Assembly: GCF_000381925.1 (NCBI RefSeq)
Contig: NZ_KB907307.1
Span: 1,922,001-1,986,000, forward strand
Direction: 5' to 3'
Source of the DNA: Nocardia sp. BMG111209
GTDB taxonomy: Bacteria > Actinomycetota > Actinomycetes > Mycobacteriales > Mycobacteriaceae
Length of the DNA: 64,000 nucleotides
Part shown: piece after piece, positions 19,001 to 26,078 of the stretch
How positions within the stretch are numbered: position 1 is the first letter of the stretch
Layout: each line of letters begins with the position of its first letter
Notes under the pieces: model-generated
Database searches by the model: none
What the model was told of the DNA's origin: nothing
What the model saw: only the letters and a program-made list of their open reading frames with translations
Translations under genes and position numbers: made by a program

Positions 19001-21037
19001 CACGACCGGATCGTCCGCCCGCGCGCTCGTGTTCGCCCCCGAAATCGGGCCCGCTGCGGGCTCCGCACCCGCGTCCCTGATCCCCTCCGAACCTGCGCCT
19101 CCTGCGGACTCCGCACCCGTGCGCGAAGGCGATGCCGCACCGTCCGAAACACGCACGCCTGCCACTGCTTTCGAGTCGAGCAGCGTCGTCAGATGCGCGG
19201 CGAGCAGGGCCGGGGTGGGCAGGTCGTAGGCGGCCGTGGTGGCGACAGGAAGCCCGGTTGCCTCGGCGAGCTGAGTGCTCAGCCGTACCGCGCCGGAGGA
19301 GGTGAGCCCGTAGTCGGTGAACACCTGATCCGGACCGATGGGTTCGGTCGCGCCGACCACCGTAAGTACCTGCGCCCGCACCAGTTCCAGTGCCCGGGCC
19401 CGCTGTTCGGTGGCCGGGAGACCCGACACCGCACGCGTCCAGACCGGATCCGGCTCGGCGGCACGGCGATCCAGCAGTTCGGCCAGCCTGACCCGCGCGA
19501 CCTTGCCCGTGGCCGTGTACGGCAGCCGGTCCAGGATCACCAGCTCCGCCGGAATCCGATACGGTGCTACACCTTTCGCGGTCAGATGCGCAGCGATCCC
19601 GGACAGGGTGATCGAGGCGCCGGGTGAGCGCAGCGTCGCGACCAGGCACGGATATTCGCCCAGCCGCTCGTCCGGGCGGCCGATCACCGCGACGCGGTCC
19701 AGGCCCGGGAGATCATCCAGCAGCGTCTCCACCTCGGGCGCAACGAATTTCAGGCCACCGACATTGATCACCTCGGCGTCCCGCCCGCGCAGCGTGATAC
19801 TGCCGTCGGGGTGCGCCGCGGCTCGATCGCCGGTGCGCAGCCAGCCGTCCGCGGTCAGCGCCGCCCGGGTGAGCTCCGGGTCCCCGAGGTATTCCCGGCA
19901 TCGGAAGTCGCTGCGGAACTGCAACTCTCCGGTCTCACCGGGAGCGCATTCGGCGCCGTCCGCAGTGACCACCCGGGCCCGCGCGCCGGTGACCGGACGG
20001 CCCACGCCCCGGGCGGCGGCATCGTCCGGGTCGTCCGGGCGGGTGAACAGCCCTGCGCCGACCTCGGACATCCCCCACTGCGCGATCACCGCGGTGCCGA
20101 ACACCCGGCGCGCGTCGGCGACCAGGGAGGCGGGTACCGCGGCGCCGCTCACGCGGATCTCACGCAGCTGCAGTCCGGTCCCGCTCTCCTTCTCGCGCAA
20201 CAGGTCCCGGATCTGCGCGGGCGCGGCGAACAGGACGGTGGCGGCGCTGTCCCGGGCCAGTCGCGCCGCGACGCGCGGGTCCCATTCGGGCAGCAGGGCC
20301 TGGCGGCCACCGGTCACCAGGCTCAGATGGACCGACAGCAGACCGAACAGGTGCGTGAGCGGGCCCGCCGCGATCAGGGTGTCGTCGGCCCGCGCCGCGG
20401 CGTCCGCGGCCACCGCGACCGCGTTCGCGATCAGGCTCTCGTGGGTGTGCACGCAGATCTTGGGACGCAACGACGTCGTTCCCGACGACGGCACGAGTAC
20501 GAAGCGGTCGTCCGGCGAGACCTCTACGGGCAGTGGCGCGGTACCGGTCCAGCGGCGCACCGCATGGTCGATCGCACAGTGGCCGCCGGTGCTCTCGTCG
20601 TCGCCACCCACCACCAGAGTCGGCCGCAGCGTGGCGAATTCGGCGCCGAGCGCGGGCAGCAGCGCACGGTACCGGTCCGCGCCCACCGCCAGCGCGACCG
20701 CGCCGGTACGCGCCAGCAGTGCGCGGATCTCGTACGCGCCCAGCGCCATCGGCAGCGGCAGCAGCACCGCTCCGGCGGCGGCGACCGCGACGTGGAGGGT
20801 CAGGAATTCCCAGCAGTTCGGCAGGTGGACGGCGACGACATCGCCGGGTCCGACACCCGATTCCTGGAGGAATCGAGTCAACGCGTCCGATTCGGTACGC
20901 CAGCGGTCCCACGACCGCAATTCGTCGCCGACCCACACCGCGCCGGTGGTCCCGCCCGCGGCCGCGGCGGCCCGGAACAGCGCGGGGAGGGTGCGCGGTC
21001 CGGCGGTTCCGAGCGCGGTCACGGCAGCGGTGTCCAT
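16076..21037 (-). CDS. type I PKS with CoA-ligase loading: CoL-ACP-KS-AT-ACP
   Basis: 1653 residues from the ATG at 21037, which lies inside the end of the upstream ketosynthase gene (19-base overlap, translational coupling). Domains: acyl-CoA ligase/adenylation (res. ~1-540; SSGTTSLRPK, RTGDRAA, TATGKVAR), ACP with Ser in GLTSS (~576), KS (~677-1085; active Cys838 in DTACSS, EAHGTGT, KSNIGHT), AT (~1190-1500) and ACP with LGFDSL (~1600). There are no KR, DH or TE domains and no docking helices at either end. It should activate a free carboxylic acid, load it and extend it once to an unreduced beta-ketoacyl-ACP. AT motifs RTEFVQ, GHSFGE and FASH lean towards methylmalonyl but are not canonical. 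The starter acid is unknown. Confidence 0.92.
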   Translation of the reverse strand: MDTAAVTALGTAGPRTLPALFRAAAAAGGTTGAVWVGDELRSWDRWRTESDALTRFLQESGVGPGDVVAVHLPNCWEFLTLHVAVAAAGAVLLPLPMALGAYEIRALLARTGAVALAVGADRYRALLPALGAEFATLRPTLVVGGDDESTGGHCAIDHAVRRWTGTAPLPVEVSPDDRFVLVPSSGTTSLRPKICVHTHESLIANAVAVAADAAARADDTLIAAGPLTHLFGLLSVHLSLVTGGRQALLPEWDPRVAARLARDSAATVLFAAPAQIRDLLREKESGTGLQLREIRVSGAAVPASLVADARRVFGTAVIAQWGMSEVGAGLFTRPDDPDDAAARGVGRPVTGARARVVTADGAECAPGETGELQFRSDFRCREYLGDPELTRAALTADGWLRTGDRAAAHPDGSITLRGRDAEVINVGGLKFVAPEVETLLDDLPGLDRVAVIGRPDERLGEYPCLVATLRSPGASITLSGIAAHLTAKGVAPYRIPAELVILDRLPYTATGKVARVRLAELLDRRAAEPDPVWTRAVSGLPATEQRARALELVRAQVLTVVGATEPIGPDQVFTDYGLTSSGAVRLSTQLAEATGLPVATTAAYDLPTPALLAAHLTTLLDSKAVAGVRVSDGAASPSRTGAESAGGAGSEGIRDAGAEPAAGPISGANTSARADDPVVVIGIGCRVPGGVSSPDEFWELLAAGRDTIGDFPDDRGWTVDPDAGYARRGSFLDATRFDPAFFGISPREAATMDPQQRLLLETAWEAIEHARIDPETLRGSDTGVFAGVMASDYLPRSYEVVTASDAAMMTGNAGGVASGRIAYVLDLHGPAITVDTACSSGLVALHLAVRSLRYGECTLALAAGAAVLSTPVAFAEFAQQNGLAADGRCKPFAAAADGTGWGEGVGVLVLERLSAAQRAGHRILGIVRGSAVNSDGTSNGLTAPSGPAQQRVIRRALADAGLGPADVDVLEAHGTGTTLGDPIEANAVLATYGHDRAQPLLLGSLKSNIGHTQAAAGILGTIKMLLALHHRVVPSTLHVDTATPHADWAAGSVRLATAATPCPESDRPARASVSAFGISGTNAHVILEAAPAGSHSGATEPAPGETNALLPLILSAATPAALAAQAERLQAVLDGGAAATDVGWSLATTRARLEHRAVVFGADRADLAALASGQPGYAVTGRADVRGGTVFVFPGHGTQWAGMASALSETSPVFAAVLADCEAAIREIAGWSLTAVSNDESALRRTEFVQPAVFATTVALARLWQWYGVEPDAVIGHSFGEIAAAHLAGVLSLREAIEVVVHRGAACAALSGRMLSIQSPAAEVEERLAGRPGITVAARNSARVTVVSGPDREIEELLAEYRKAGVVAHPVAIDFASHSPHVEPARAALTEHLSVLHPRAARIPWYSTVTAAALNGPEADAGYWYDNLRDPVRFADTVDTLAAGGFRFFVEVSPHPVLSTAIAETAGESAQVLPTLRRRRGGLDQFATGLARGYVRGLPVRWDRCFGSARTIDLPTYPFQRDRYWLTPPRTTRSTAQPVPGPSAATTTEGAPGAFLAEFAQLDVTDRRGLLEDLIRARAATLLGYPDPTAIAPGHRFGELGFDSLTAMELHDSINRITGLSLPLTTIFDADTPTALAALLLSELSDRIGSATH

Positions 21038-22158
21038 CCGCCGTCCGGCACGGTCATGGTGAAAACGCCGCAGCCGAAACTCAATCCGAAGGCGACCAGC
21101 AGGCCCTGACCGGCGGGCCGGTGTACCGGCTCGGTCAGCATGAGCGGTACCGAGCAGCCCAGGGTGTTGCCGTAGTCGCGCAGTACCCGATACGAGGACA
21201 CGACCGTCTCGTCGCCGGGTGCGACACCGAATTCCGTGCACAACGCGTCCAGGATCCGGACGCTGCCGGTGTGCACGAGCAACGCCGCCGCCTCGGCAGG
21301 GGTGGCGAGCTTGCACGCCTCGTCGGCCAGTGCCATTTTCACCGTCTCCCGCGCGTAGTAGGCGCCGCGCGGGGTGACCAGAGGGCTGAGGGTGTACCCG
21401 CGCCGCCCGTCGACCACCGGGATATCGGATCCGCCGTCGGGCACCGTGCCGAGTTCGGCGTCCTCCGGCAGGGCGTTGGTCAGATTCGACACCGGGCCGA
21501 ACCGGGGTCCGTCGCCCTCGCCGCCGAGCAGCATGGCCACCGCGGCATCGGCGAACAGGAAGCCGTGCAGCGCGTTCACCGCCTCCTGCCGCTCCTCCGG
21601 CGCCAATTCGAGGAAGTGCCGGTGGAATCCGGGCAGCGGCGGCGACAGCGGGGTGGTCGCCTCGGCGAAACAGACCAGCACCGTCCTACCGGGATGACAG
21701 GCCAGGTACCACCGCGCCGTATCGATGGCCTTCGCCATGGCCGAGCAGCCCATGTACTCGATGCTGAGATTCTGTGCGGTGCGGGGCAATTCCGGCATCC
21801 GCGCGAACATGTCGCAGACCAGGCTCGGCACCAGCCGGCCCGGACTGCTGGAGACGCCGAGCACCAGGCCGATCGACTCCACCTGCTCCGGTGTCCCGGC
21901 GAGACAGCGGCGCGCGGCGCGGACGGCGAGATCGACGACGGGGATACCGATCTCGGGCTCCGCGCCGCGGAACAGGACGTCCGGATAGTTGGTCAGGATC
22001 GAGTGCCGGTTGTCGACGCCGAGGCTGCCCAGCATCTCCTCGAGCCGGTCGGACAGATGTCCCTGCCCGGCGTCGAGCAGTTCATCGGTGGAGTACGCGG
22101 ACCGCGGCAGTTCGGCGGCGATGCCGAGCAGAGACGGGTCGATCATCGTGACGGTCAC
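21019..22158 (-). CDS. thiolase-fold ketosynthase, chalcone-synthase/type III PKS-like
   Basis: 379 residues. The GTG at 22158 is preferred because GAGGTG lies seven bases upstream (an in-frame ATG is at 22146). The catalytic triad of the CHS/KAS III superfamily is visible: Cys in IEYMGCSAMAKAID, His in LVHTGSVRILDAL and Asn in LRDYGNTLGC. The GN motif and FADAAVAMLL fit type III PKS/FAE1-like enzymes more than FabH. It is coupled to the CoA-ligase PKS, so it may build that line's starter or take its product off the carrier. CerJ-like acyl transfer is another option. Enzyme class is sure, reaction is not. Confidence 0.8.
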   Translation of the reverse strand: MTVTMIDPSLLGIAAELPRSAYSTDELLDAGQGHLSDRLEEMLGSLGVDNRHSILTNYPDVLFRGAEPEIGIPVVDLAVRAARRCLAGTPEQVESIGLVLGVSSSPGRLVPSLVCDMFARMPELPRTAQNLSIEYMGCSAMAKAIDTARWYLACHPGRTVLVCFAEATTPLSPPLPGFHRHFLELAPEERQEAVNALHGFLFADAAVAMLLGGEGDGPRFGPVSNLTNALPEDAELGTVPDGGSDIPVVDGRRGYTLSPLVTPRGAYYARETVKMALADEACKLATPAEAAALLVHTGSVRILDALCTEFGVAPGDETVVSSYRVLRDYGNTLGCSVPLMLTEPVHRPAGQGLLVAFGLSFGCGVFTMTVPDGGWTPLP

Positions 22159-22207
22159 AGGTTTTCACCTCGGAATGCGAGCTGGATGTGGGGTGCGGGC
22201 GGTCGCA

Positions 22208-23341
22208 TCAGAGGATCCGATCCGCGACCGGCAGGCCGAGCGCGCCCTGCCCGAAGTTGATCAGCGGCCGTTCCGCGGAGTTCGCGCGGTGCAGGCTGCC
22301 GGTGGTCACGTCACGCCAATGCCGTTCCAGCACATCGGGACTGCGCGCGGCCCGGCCGCCGGCCAGCCGGAACAGGGCCGTGGTCGCGTCCACCGCGCGC
22401 TCGACCGCCCGCACCTGATCGCGGCGGGCCCGCAGGCGCAGATCGAGCGGGATCTCCTCGCCCGCTTCGGCGCAGCGCAACGCGGCGGCGAGATTGTGCT
22501 CCAGTTGCAGTATTCCGGCGTCGATCTCGGCGGCCACGCGGCTGACCCGCTCCGCGACACCGGGGCCGGATTCCCGGCCCCGCATCCGATCGAGGAATGC
22601 CGCGTACGCGCCCTCGGCGGCGCCGAGCAGCGGTGCGGTCACCCCGCCGGGCAGGATGCTGGTGAACGGAAGGCGGTACAGGGCAGGCAGTTCCGAATCG
22701 GGACCGTCCTCGGCATTGTGCTGCTCGGCGTCGTGGACGCGATGCGCGGGCACGAAGGCAGCATCGACGACGAGATCGTGACTACCGGTTCCCGCCAGGC
22801 CCACCGCCTGCCACACCTCGTCGATGGTGCAGTCGGCGCGCGGCAGCAGCAGCGTGAGGTGGGCGCCGGGGGCCGGGTCGTCGGCCGTGGTCAGCGCGCC
22901 CACCATGATCCAACCGGCGTGCTGGCAGCCGGAGGAGAAACTCCAGCGTCCGGACAGTTCGAAGCCACCCGGAACCCGCGTCACCCGGCCCGAGGGCACA
23001 TACGAGGTCGCGATCACCGAATCCGGATCCGCACCCCACACGTCGTGCTGCGCGGCGGCGGAAAACAACGCCAATTGCCATGCGTGCGTGCCGAATACCG
23101 ATGTCACCCAGCCCGTCGACGGGCATCCGGCGGCGAGCGCGCGGACCACGGCGAAGAACTCCACCGGCGAGGCCTCGGCCCCACCGAACTCCCGGGGTTG
23201 CAACATCCGGAACACGCCGGCGTCGGTCAACTCGCGCACGGTGCGATCGGGCACCCGGCGTTCACGTTCGGTGTCCACGGCGCGCGCCGCGATGTCCGGG
23301 ACGAGGTCCCGGATCCGGTCCAGCATCTTGGTATCGGTCAT
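22208..23341 (-). CDS. acyl-CoA dehydrogenase-fold flavin-dependent monooxygenase (HsaA/NcnH-like)
   Basis: 377 residues from the ATG at 23341; an in-frame GTG at 23353 would add four, and neither has a clear ribosome site. The sequence follows the group D two-component monooxygenases: REFGGAEASPVEFF, LAAGCPSTGWV, GRWSFSSGCQHAGWIMVG and the C-terminal HRDV-like stretch HWRDVTTGSLHRA. The catalytic Glu region of true acyl-CoA dehydrogenases is not evident. It would hydroxylate a substrate with reduced flavin supplied by a separate reductase, which is not in the window. It begins the operon with the ketosynthase and the CoA-ligase PKS and likely tailors their product or starter. Confidence 0.8.
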   Translation of the reverse strand: MTDTKMLDRIRDLVPDIAARAVDTERERRVPDRTVRELTDAGVFRMLQPREFGGAEASPVEFFAVVRALAAGCPSTGWVTSVFGTHAWQLALFSAAAQHDVWGADPDSVIATSYVPSGRVTRVPGGFELSGRWSFSSGCQHAGWIMVGALTTADDPAPGAHLTLLLPRADCTIDEVWQAVGLAGTGSHDLVVDAAFVPAHRVHDAEQHNAEDGPDSELPALYRLPFTSILPGGVTAPLLGAAEGAYAAFLDRMRGRESGPGVAERVSRVAAEIDAGILQLEHNLAAALRCAEAGEEIPLDLRLRARRDQVRAVERAVDATTALFRLAGGRAARSPDVLERHWRDVTTGSLHRANSAERPLINFGQGALGLPVADRIL

Positions 23342-23527
23342 CGGCCAATCCACTACGGTTTCGATGTTTTCGGGGGCGCCGGCCGTCGTCGGCCCGATGC
23401 GCCCGGCACGGCAGAGCCTAGAACCGCGGCGAATTCGGAAACAGCGGCGAAAACGACAGATTCGGTACCGGATACGACATTTGCGGCCGGGTCGCGGAAA
23501 TACGTTGCGCGACTTAGGGTGTCTCGC

Positions 23528-24280
23528 GTGATCGACTTACCGGAAACACGCTCCGGCACTGTGTCCGATCCCGGATCCGACCTGTGCGATACCGAGGACG
23601 ACACCCGGCTGGGGCAACTCACAGACTATCTGGCACACCATTGTTCGCGTGCCGTTCTGACCGGACTGCTGGCCGGGCGGGACAGCGGCGATCCGATCGG
23701 CGACCGCCTGGTCCTGGACCATGCCGCGGCGCTGGTGTTCCCGCCCTCGGTGGCCGCGCTGCACCACCGGCTCGTCGCCGCCGGCTTCCGGATCCTGGAC
23801 ACCGTTCCCAGTGTCATTGTGCAGCAACGACTTTGCCAGCGCTACGAGCTCGACCCGGCGCACTGCGCGGTCTCCATCCTGTTCGCCTCCCGCGATCGCG
23901 ACGGCGCGGCGGCACCGCAGCGACTGGAACTGTTCTACCCGGCGCCCACCGCATCGGCCGGCCCCGCGTTGCGACGGGCCCGCGCCGACGAACGTATCCA
24001 CAATCGGGAGACCCATTTCGCCTTCACCGTCCGCGAATTCGATTCGGACACTTATCGTTCGATCCGCGCATATCTCGCCGAATCGGGCGGGCTGCACCCC
24101 GACGGCGGCGGCTGGAATCCGCACGAGCGCAGTCACGGAACAGGTTGCTCGACATTCTATTTCGCGGGTCCGGGGACCGTTCCCGGCAAGCCGTGGCCCC
24201 GGCGCCTGGAAATCATCTGCGGCGGACTGCACGCCGCGGAACTCACCGCGCACGGGGTATTCCCGCCGGGCCGCGACTGA
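23528..24280 (+). CDS. hypothetical protein divergent from the PKS operon
   Basis: About 250 residues from the GTG at 23528. The frame is open far upstream, but that part is antisense to the monooxygenase and ketosynthase genes. The family is not recognised. No signal peptide or membrane helix is seen. The C-terminal half (THFAFTVREFDSDTYRSIRA, then GGWNPHERSHGTGCSTFYF and RRLEIICGG) reads like a soluble alpha/beta barrel with possible ligand residues. It is divergent from the monooxygenase gene with 186 bases between, and its stop is four bases from the AraC-type gene. Its position suggests a role in the cluster, but no function can be given. Confidence 0.65.
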   Translation: MIDLPETRSGTVSDPGSDLCDTEDDTRLGQLTDYLAHHCSRAVLTGLLAGRDSGDPIGDRLVLDHAAALVFPPSVAALHHRLVAAGFRILDTVPSVIVQQRLCQRYELDPAHCAVSILFASRDRDGAAAPQRLELFYPAPTASAGPALRRARADERIHNRETHFAFTVREFDSDTYRSIRAYLAESGGLHPDGGGWNPHERSHGTGCSTFYFAGPGTVPGKPWPRRLEIICGGLHAAELTAHGVFPPGRD

Positions 24281-24284
24281 CCCT

Positions 24285-25259
24285 TCACCAGGCGGAGCGA
24301 GCGGCACGGATCTCCGCGACCGTGACGCCACGCCGCCGCCGGATCAGGGTCCGCAGTGTGCTCGCGTTCTGATAGCCCACCCGCCCGGCCACCGCGTCCA
24401 CCGTCAGCGCGGTGGTGCGCAGCAGTTCGACGGCGCGCTCCAGCCGGATGTCGTGCACGAATTCCTGTGGCGACTTGCCCAATTCGGCCTGCATGGCACG
24501 TTGCAGACCGCGCTCGGAGGCGCCGAGCATCCGGGACACGTCGGCGAGCCGCATCGGCTCGGACAGATTCGTCCGCACCCACCGCTCGAAATCGGCGACC
24601 AGTACGTTACCCCGCGCGACGACCTCCGGAATCACATGCGCCGCTTGGGATTTCCGATTGCCGACCGCCATGTACCGGCTGGTCAGCGTCGCCAAGGCCG
24701 GGCTCTGCGCCTGCACCAGCGACAGCGCCAGATCCAGATGCGACAGCGACGCACCCGCCGTGGTCACCTGGTCTCCCCGGCACAGCGTGCGGCCCTCGTC
24801 GAGTTCCGCCTTCGGATACCGGCGCCGGAACACCGGCCCCAGCCACCAACTCGTCGTCGCGGGCTGCCCGTCCAGCACCCCCGCCTCCGCGAGGAAGAAG
24901 GTACCGGTGCAGGCCCCGGCCAGATGCACGCCCCGCGCGCGCGAGCACGCGATGAGGTCCAGCACCGCGCGGCTCTCGGGCGCCGACACCAATCCGATGA
25001 GCGCCTCGGCCTCCAGCGCCGCGACCGCCGGCACGATCATCACGTCCGCGTCACCGTCGCACTCCGCCAGCGGCACGGTCGGAATGAGATGGCCGTATCC
25101 GGAGCGGACCCCGGCGCCGAACGACACACAGCGCACCGACCACGGCGGTGACGCGTTATCCAGTTCGGTACGAAGCGAATTCGCCGTGTTCAGGGTCTCC
25201 AGCAGCGCGGCCAGCCCGAAGTCGGCAACGCCCTCCACAACGAGAATGACGACGTTCAT
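24285..25259 (-). CDS. GlxA-type transcriptional regulator (DJ-1/PfpI domain + AraC HTH)
   Basis: 324 residues from the ATG at 25259, which gives the usual family N-terminus (MNVVILVVEGVADFG); the frame could extend to 25340. Residues ~1-170 form the amidotransferase-like DJ-1/PfpI domain with the nucleophile-elbow Cys in LAGACTGTFFLAEAG. The C-terminal AraC domain has two HTHs: MRLADVSRMLGASERGLQRA and VDAVAGRVGYQNASTLRTLI. GlxA proteins sense small amide- or amine-like ligands and usually activate nearby genes. It could control the PKS1 operon or the small divergent-region genes. Confidence 0.9.
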   Translation of the reverse strand: MNVVILVVEGVADFGLAALLETLNTANSLRTELDNASPPWSVRCVSFGAGVRSGYGHLIPTVPLAECDGDADVMIVPAVAALEAEALIGLVSAPESRAVLDLIACSRARGVHLAGACTGTFFLAEAGVLDGQPATTSWWLGPVFRRRYPKAELDEGRTLCRGDQVTTAGASLSHLDLALSLVQAQSPALATLTSRYMAVGNRKSQAAHVIPEVVARGNVLVADFERWVRTNLSEPMRLADVSRMLGASERGLQRAMQAELGKSPQEFVHDIRLERAVELLRTTALTVDAVAGRVGYQNASTLRTLIRRRRGVTVAEIRAARSAW

Positions 25260-25455
25260 GTCGGGTACAGTATCCAAAACACCGATCCCGACAACTCCGG
25301 TGAGCCGATCCGGGCGGGATATCGGCAACATCACACGCACCGCGCGGCCGGTATCACCGGCCCGGCCGGGAATTCGACCCCGCTACCGGCCCTGCCCGGC
25401 CGATCGGCCCGCGCAACGGCGCACCCGACGACCGAGCTCGGCGACGAACAGGCTG

Positions 25456-25599
25456 CTACTTGTGCTTCTTGACCTTGTTCTCCAGGGCCTCGACACCGGA
25501 TTGAGCGGTCGCCGACTTGGCCTTCTTCTCCGCTCGCTTCTCCTTGATGGATTTTCCCTGCTTTTTGGACATCGTGCTGCGCGGAGATTTATCGGACAA
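25456..25599 (-). CDS. small lysine-rich protein, 47 residues
   Basis: Reading from a TTG at 25599 gives MSDKSPRSTMSKKQGKSIKE and a Lys/Ala/Glu-rich helix ending in NKVKKHK. AAAGGA lies eight bases before the TTG, while the internal ATG at 25572 (38 residues) has no ribosome site, so the TTG is preferred. The SKKxGKSxKEKRAxKKAK core resembles short conserved actinobacterial proteins of unknown function. It is highly basic and may bind nucleic acid or the ribosome; that is inference. Confidence 0.7.
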   Translation of the reverse strand: MSDKSPRSTMSKKQGKSIKEKRAEKKAKSATAQSGVEALENKVKKHK

Positions 25600-26078
25600 C
25601 GGGAACGTCCTTTATTTGCAAGGCCTCAGTGGTCTTGATGCCCCGACAGTACACCACCCGGAACGCCCGCCCGGCCGCCGCGCCGCCCCGCCGAACCCGG
25701 TGCCACGCCCCCGCTCCCGGGCCGCCGCGCACCCGCGCTCGCGGGCGACGGACGTCGCGAACGCGCCGATACCCGATTCCGCTGTCACAGAGGACAATCG
25801 GACCGGACGGTATGCGCGGAGCGCGCCACGGCCGGCCGGTCGCAGGCACTCCGGCCACCGCCGTCAATATCCCGGACGGGAATTCTCGTTCGAAATCACG
25901 ATACATTTCCATGACCGAACGTGATCGATCGAATTGAATTCACGCCGTACCGAAATCATTGACCTGGGTATATTCGCGTGTTGAAGTCTTGATGGCCGCC
26001 GGGACGGGCATCCGGGGTCCACGACAGGGTGGTCACAACCATTGCCCGATTCCGGTCTCACTTCGACGAACGGGTGAA
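25600..26078. promoter_or_regulatory. 479-base divergent intergenic region
   Basis: No gene is recognised between the small basic protein and the ABC importer operon. From about 25860 the sequence is clearly more AT-rich than its surroundings (for example GATCGATCGAATTGAATTC at 25922-25940 and TATATT at 25969-25974). It probably holds the importer operon promoter; no full -35/-10 pair is convincing. Confidence 0.45.

Noticed and set aside
16076..21037. CoA-ligase PKS as the protein that feeds the first protein of the main line
   Set aside because: The main line begins with a KSQ that lacks the Cys needed to accept a chain, and neither protein has matching docking ends.
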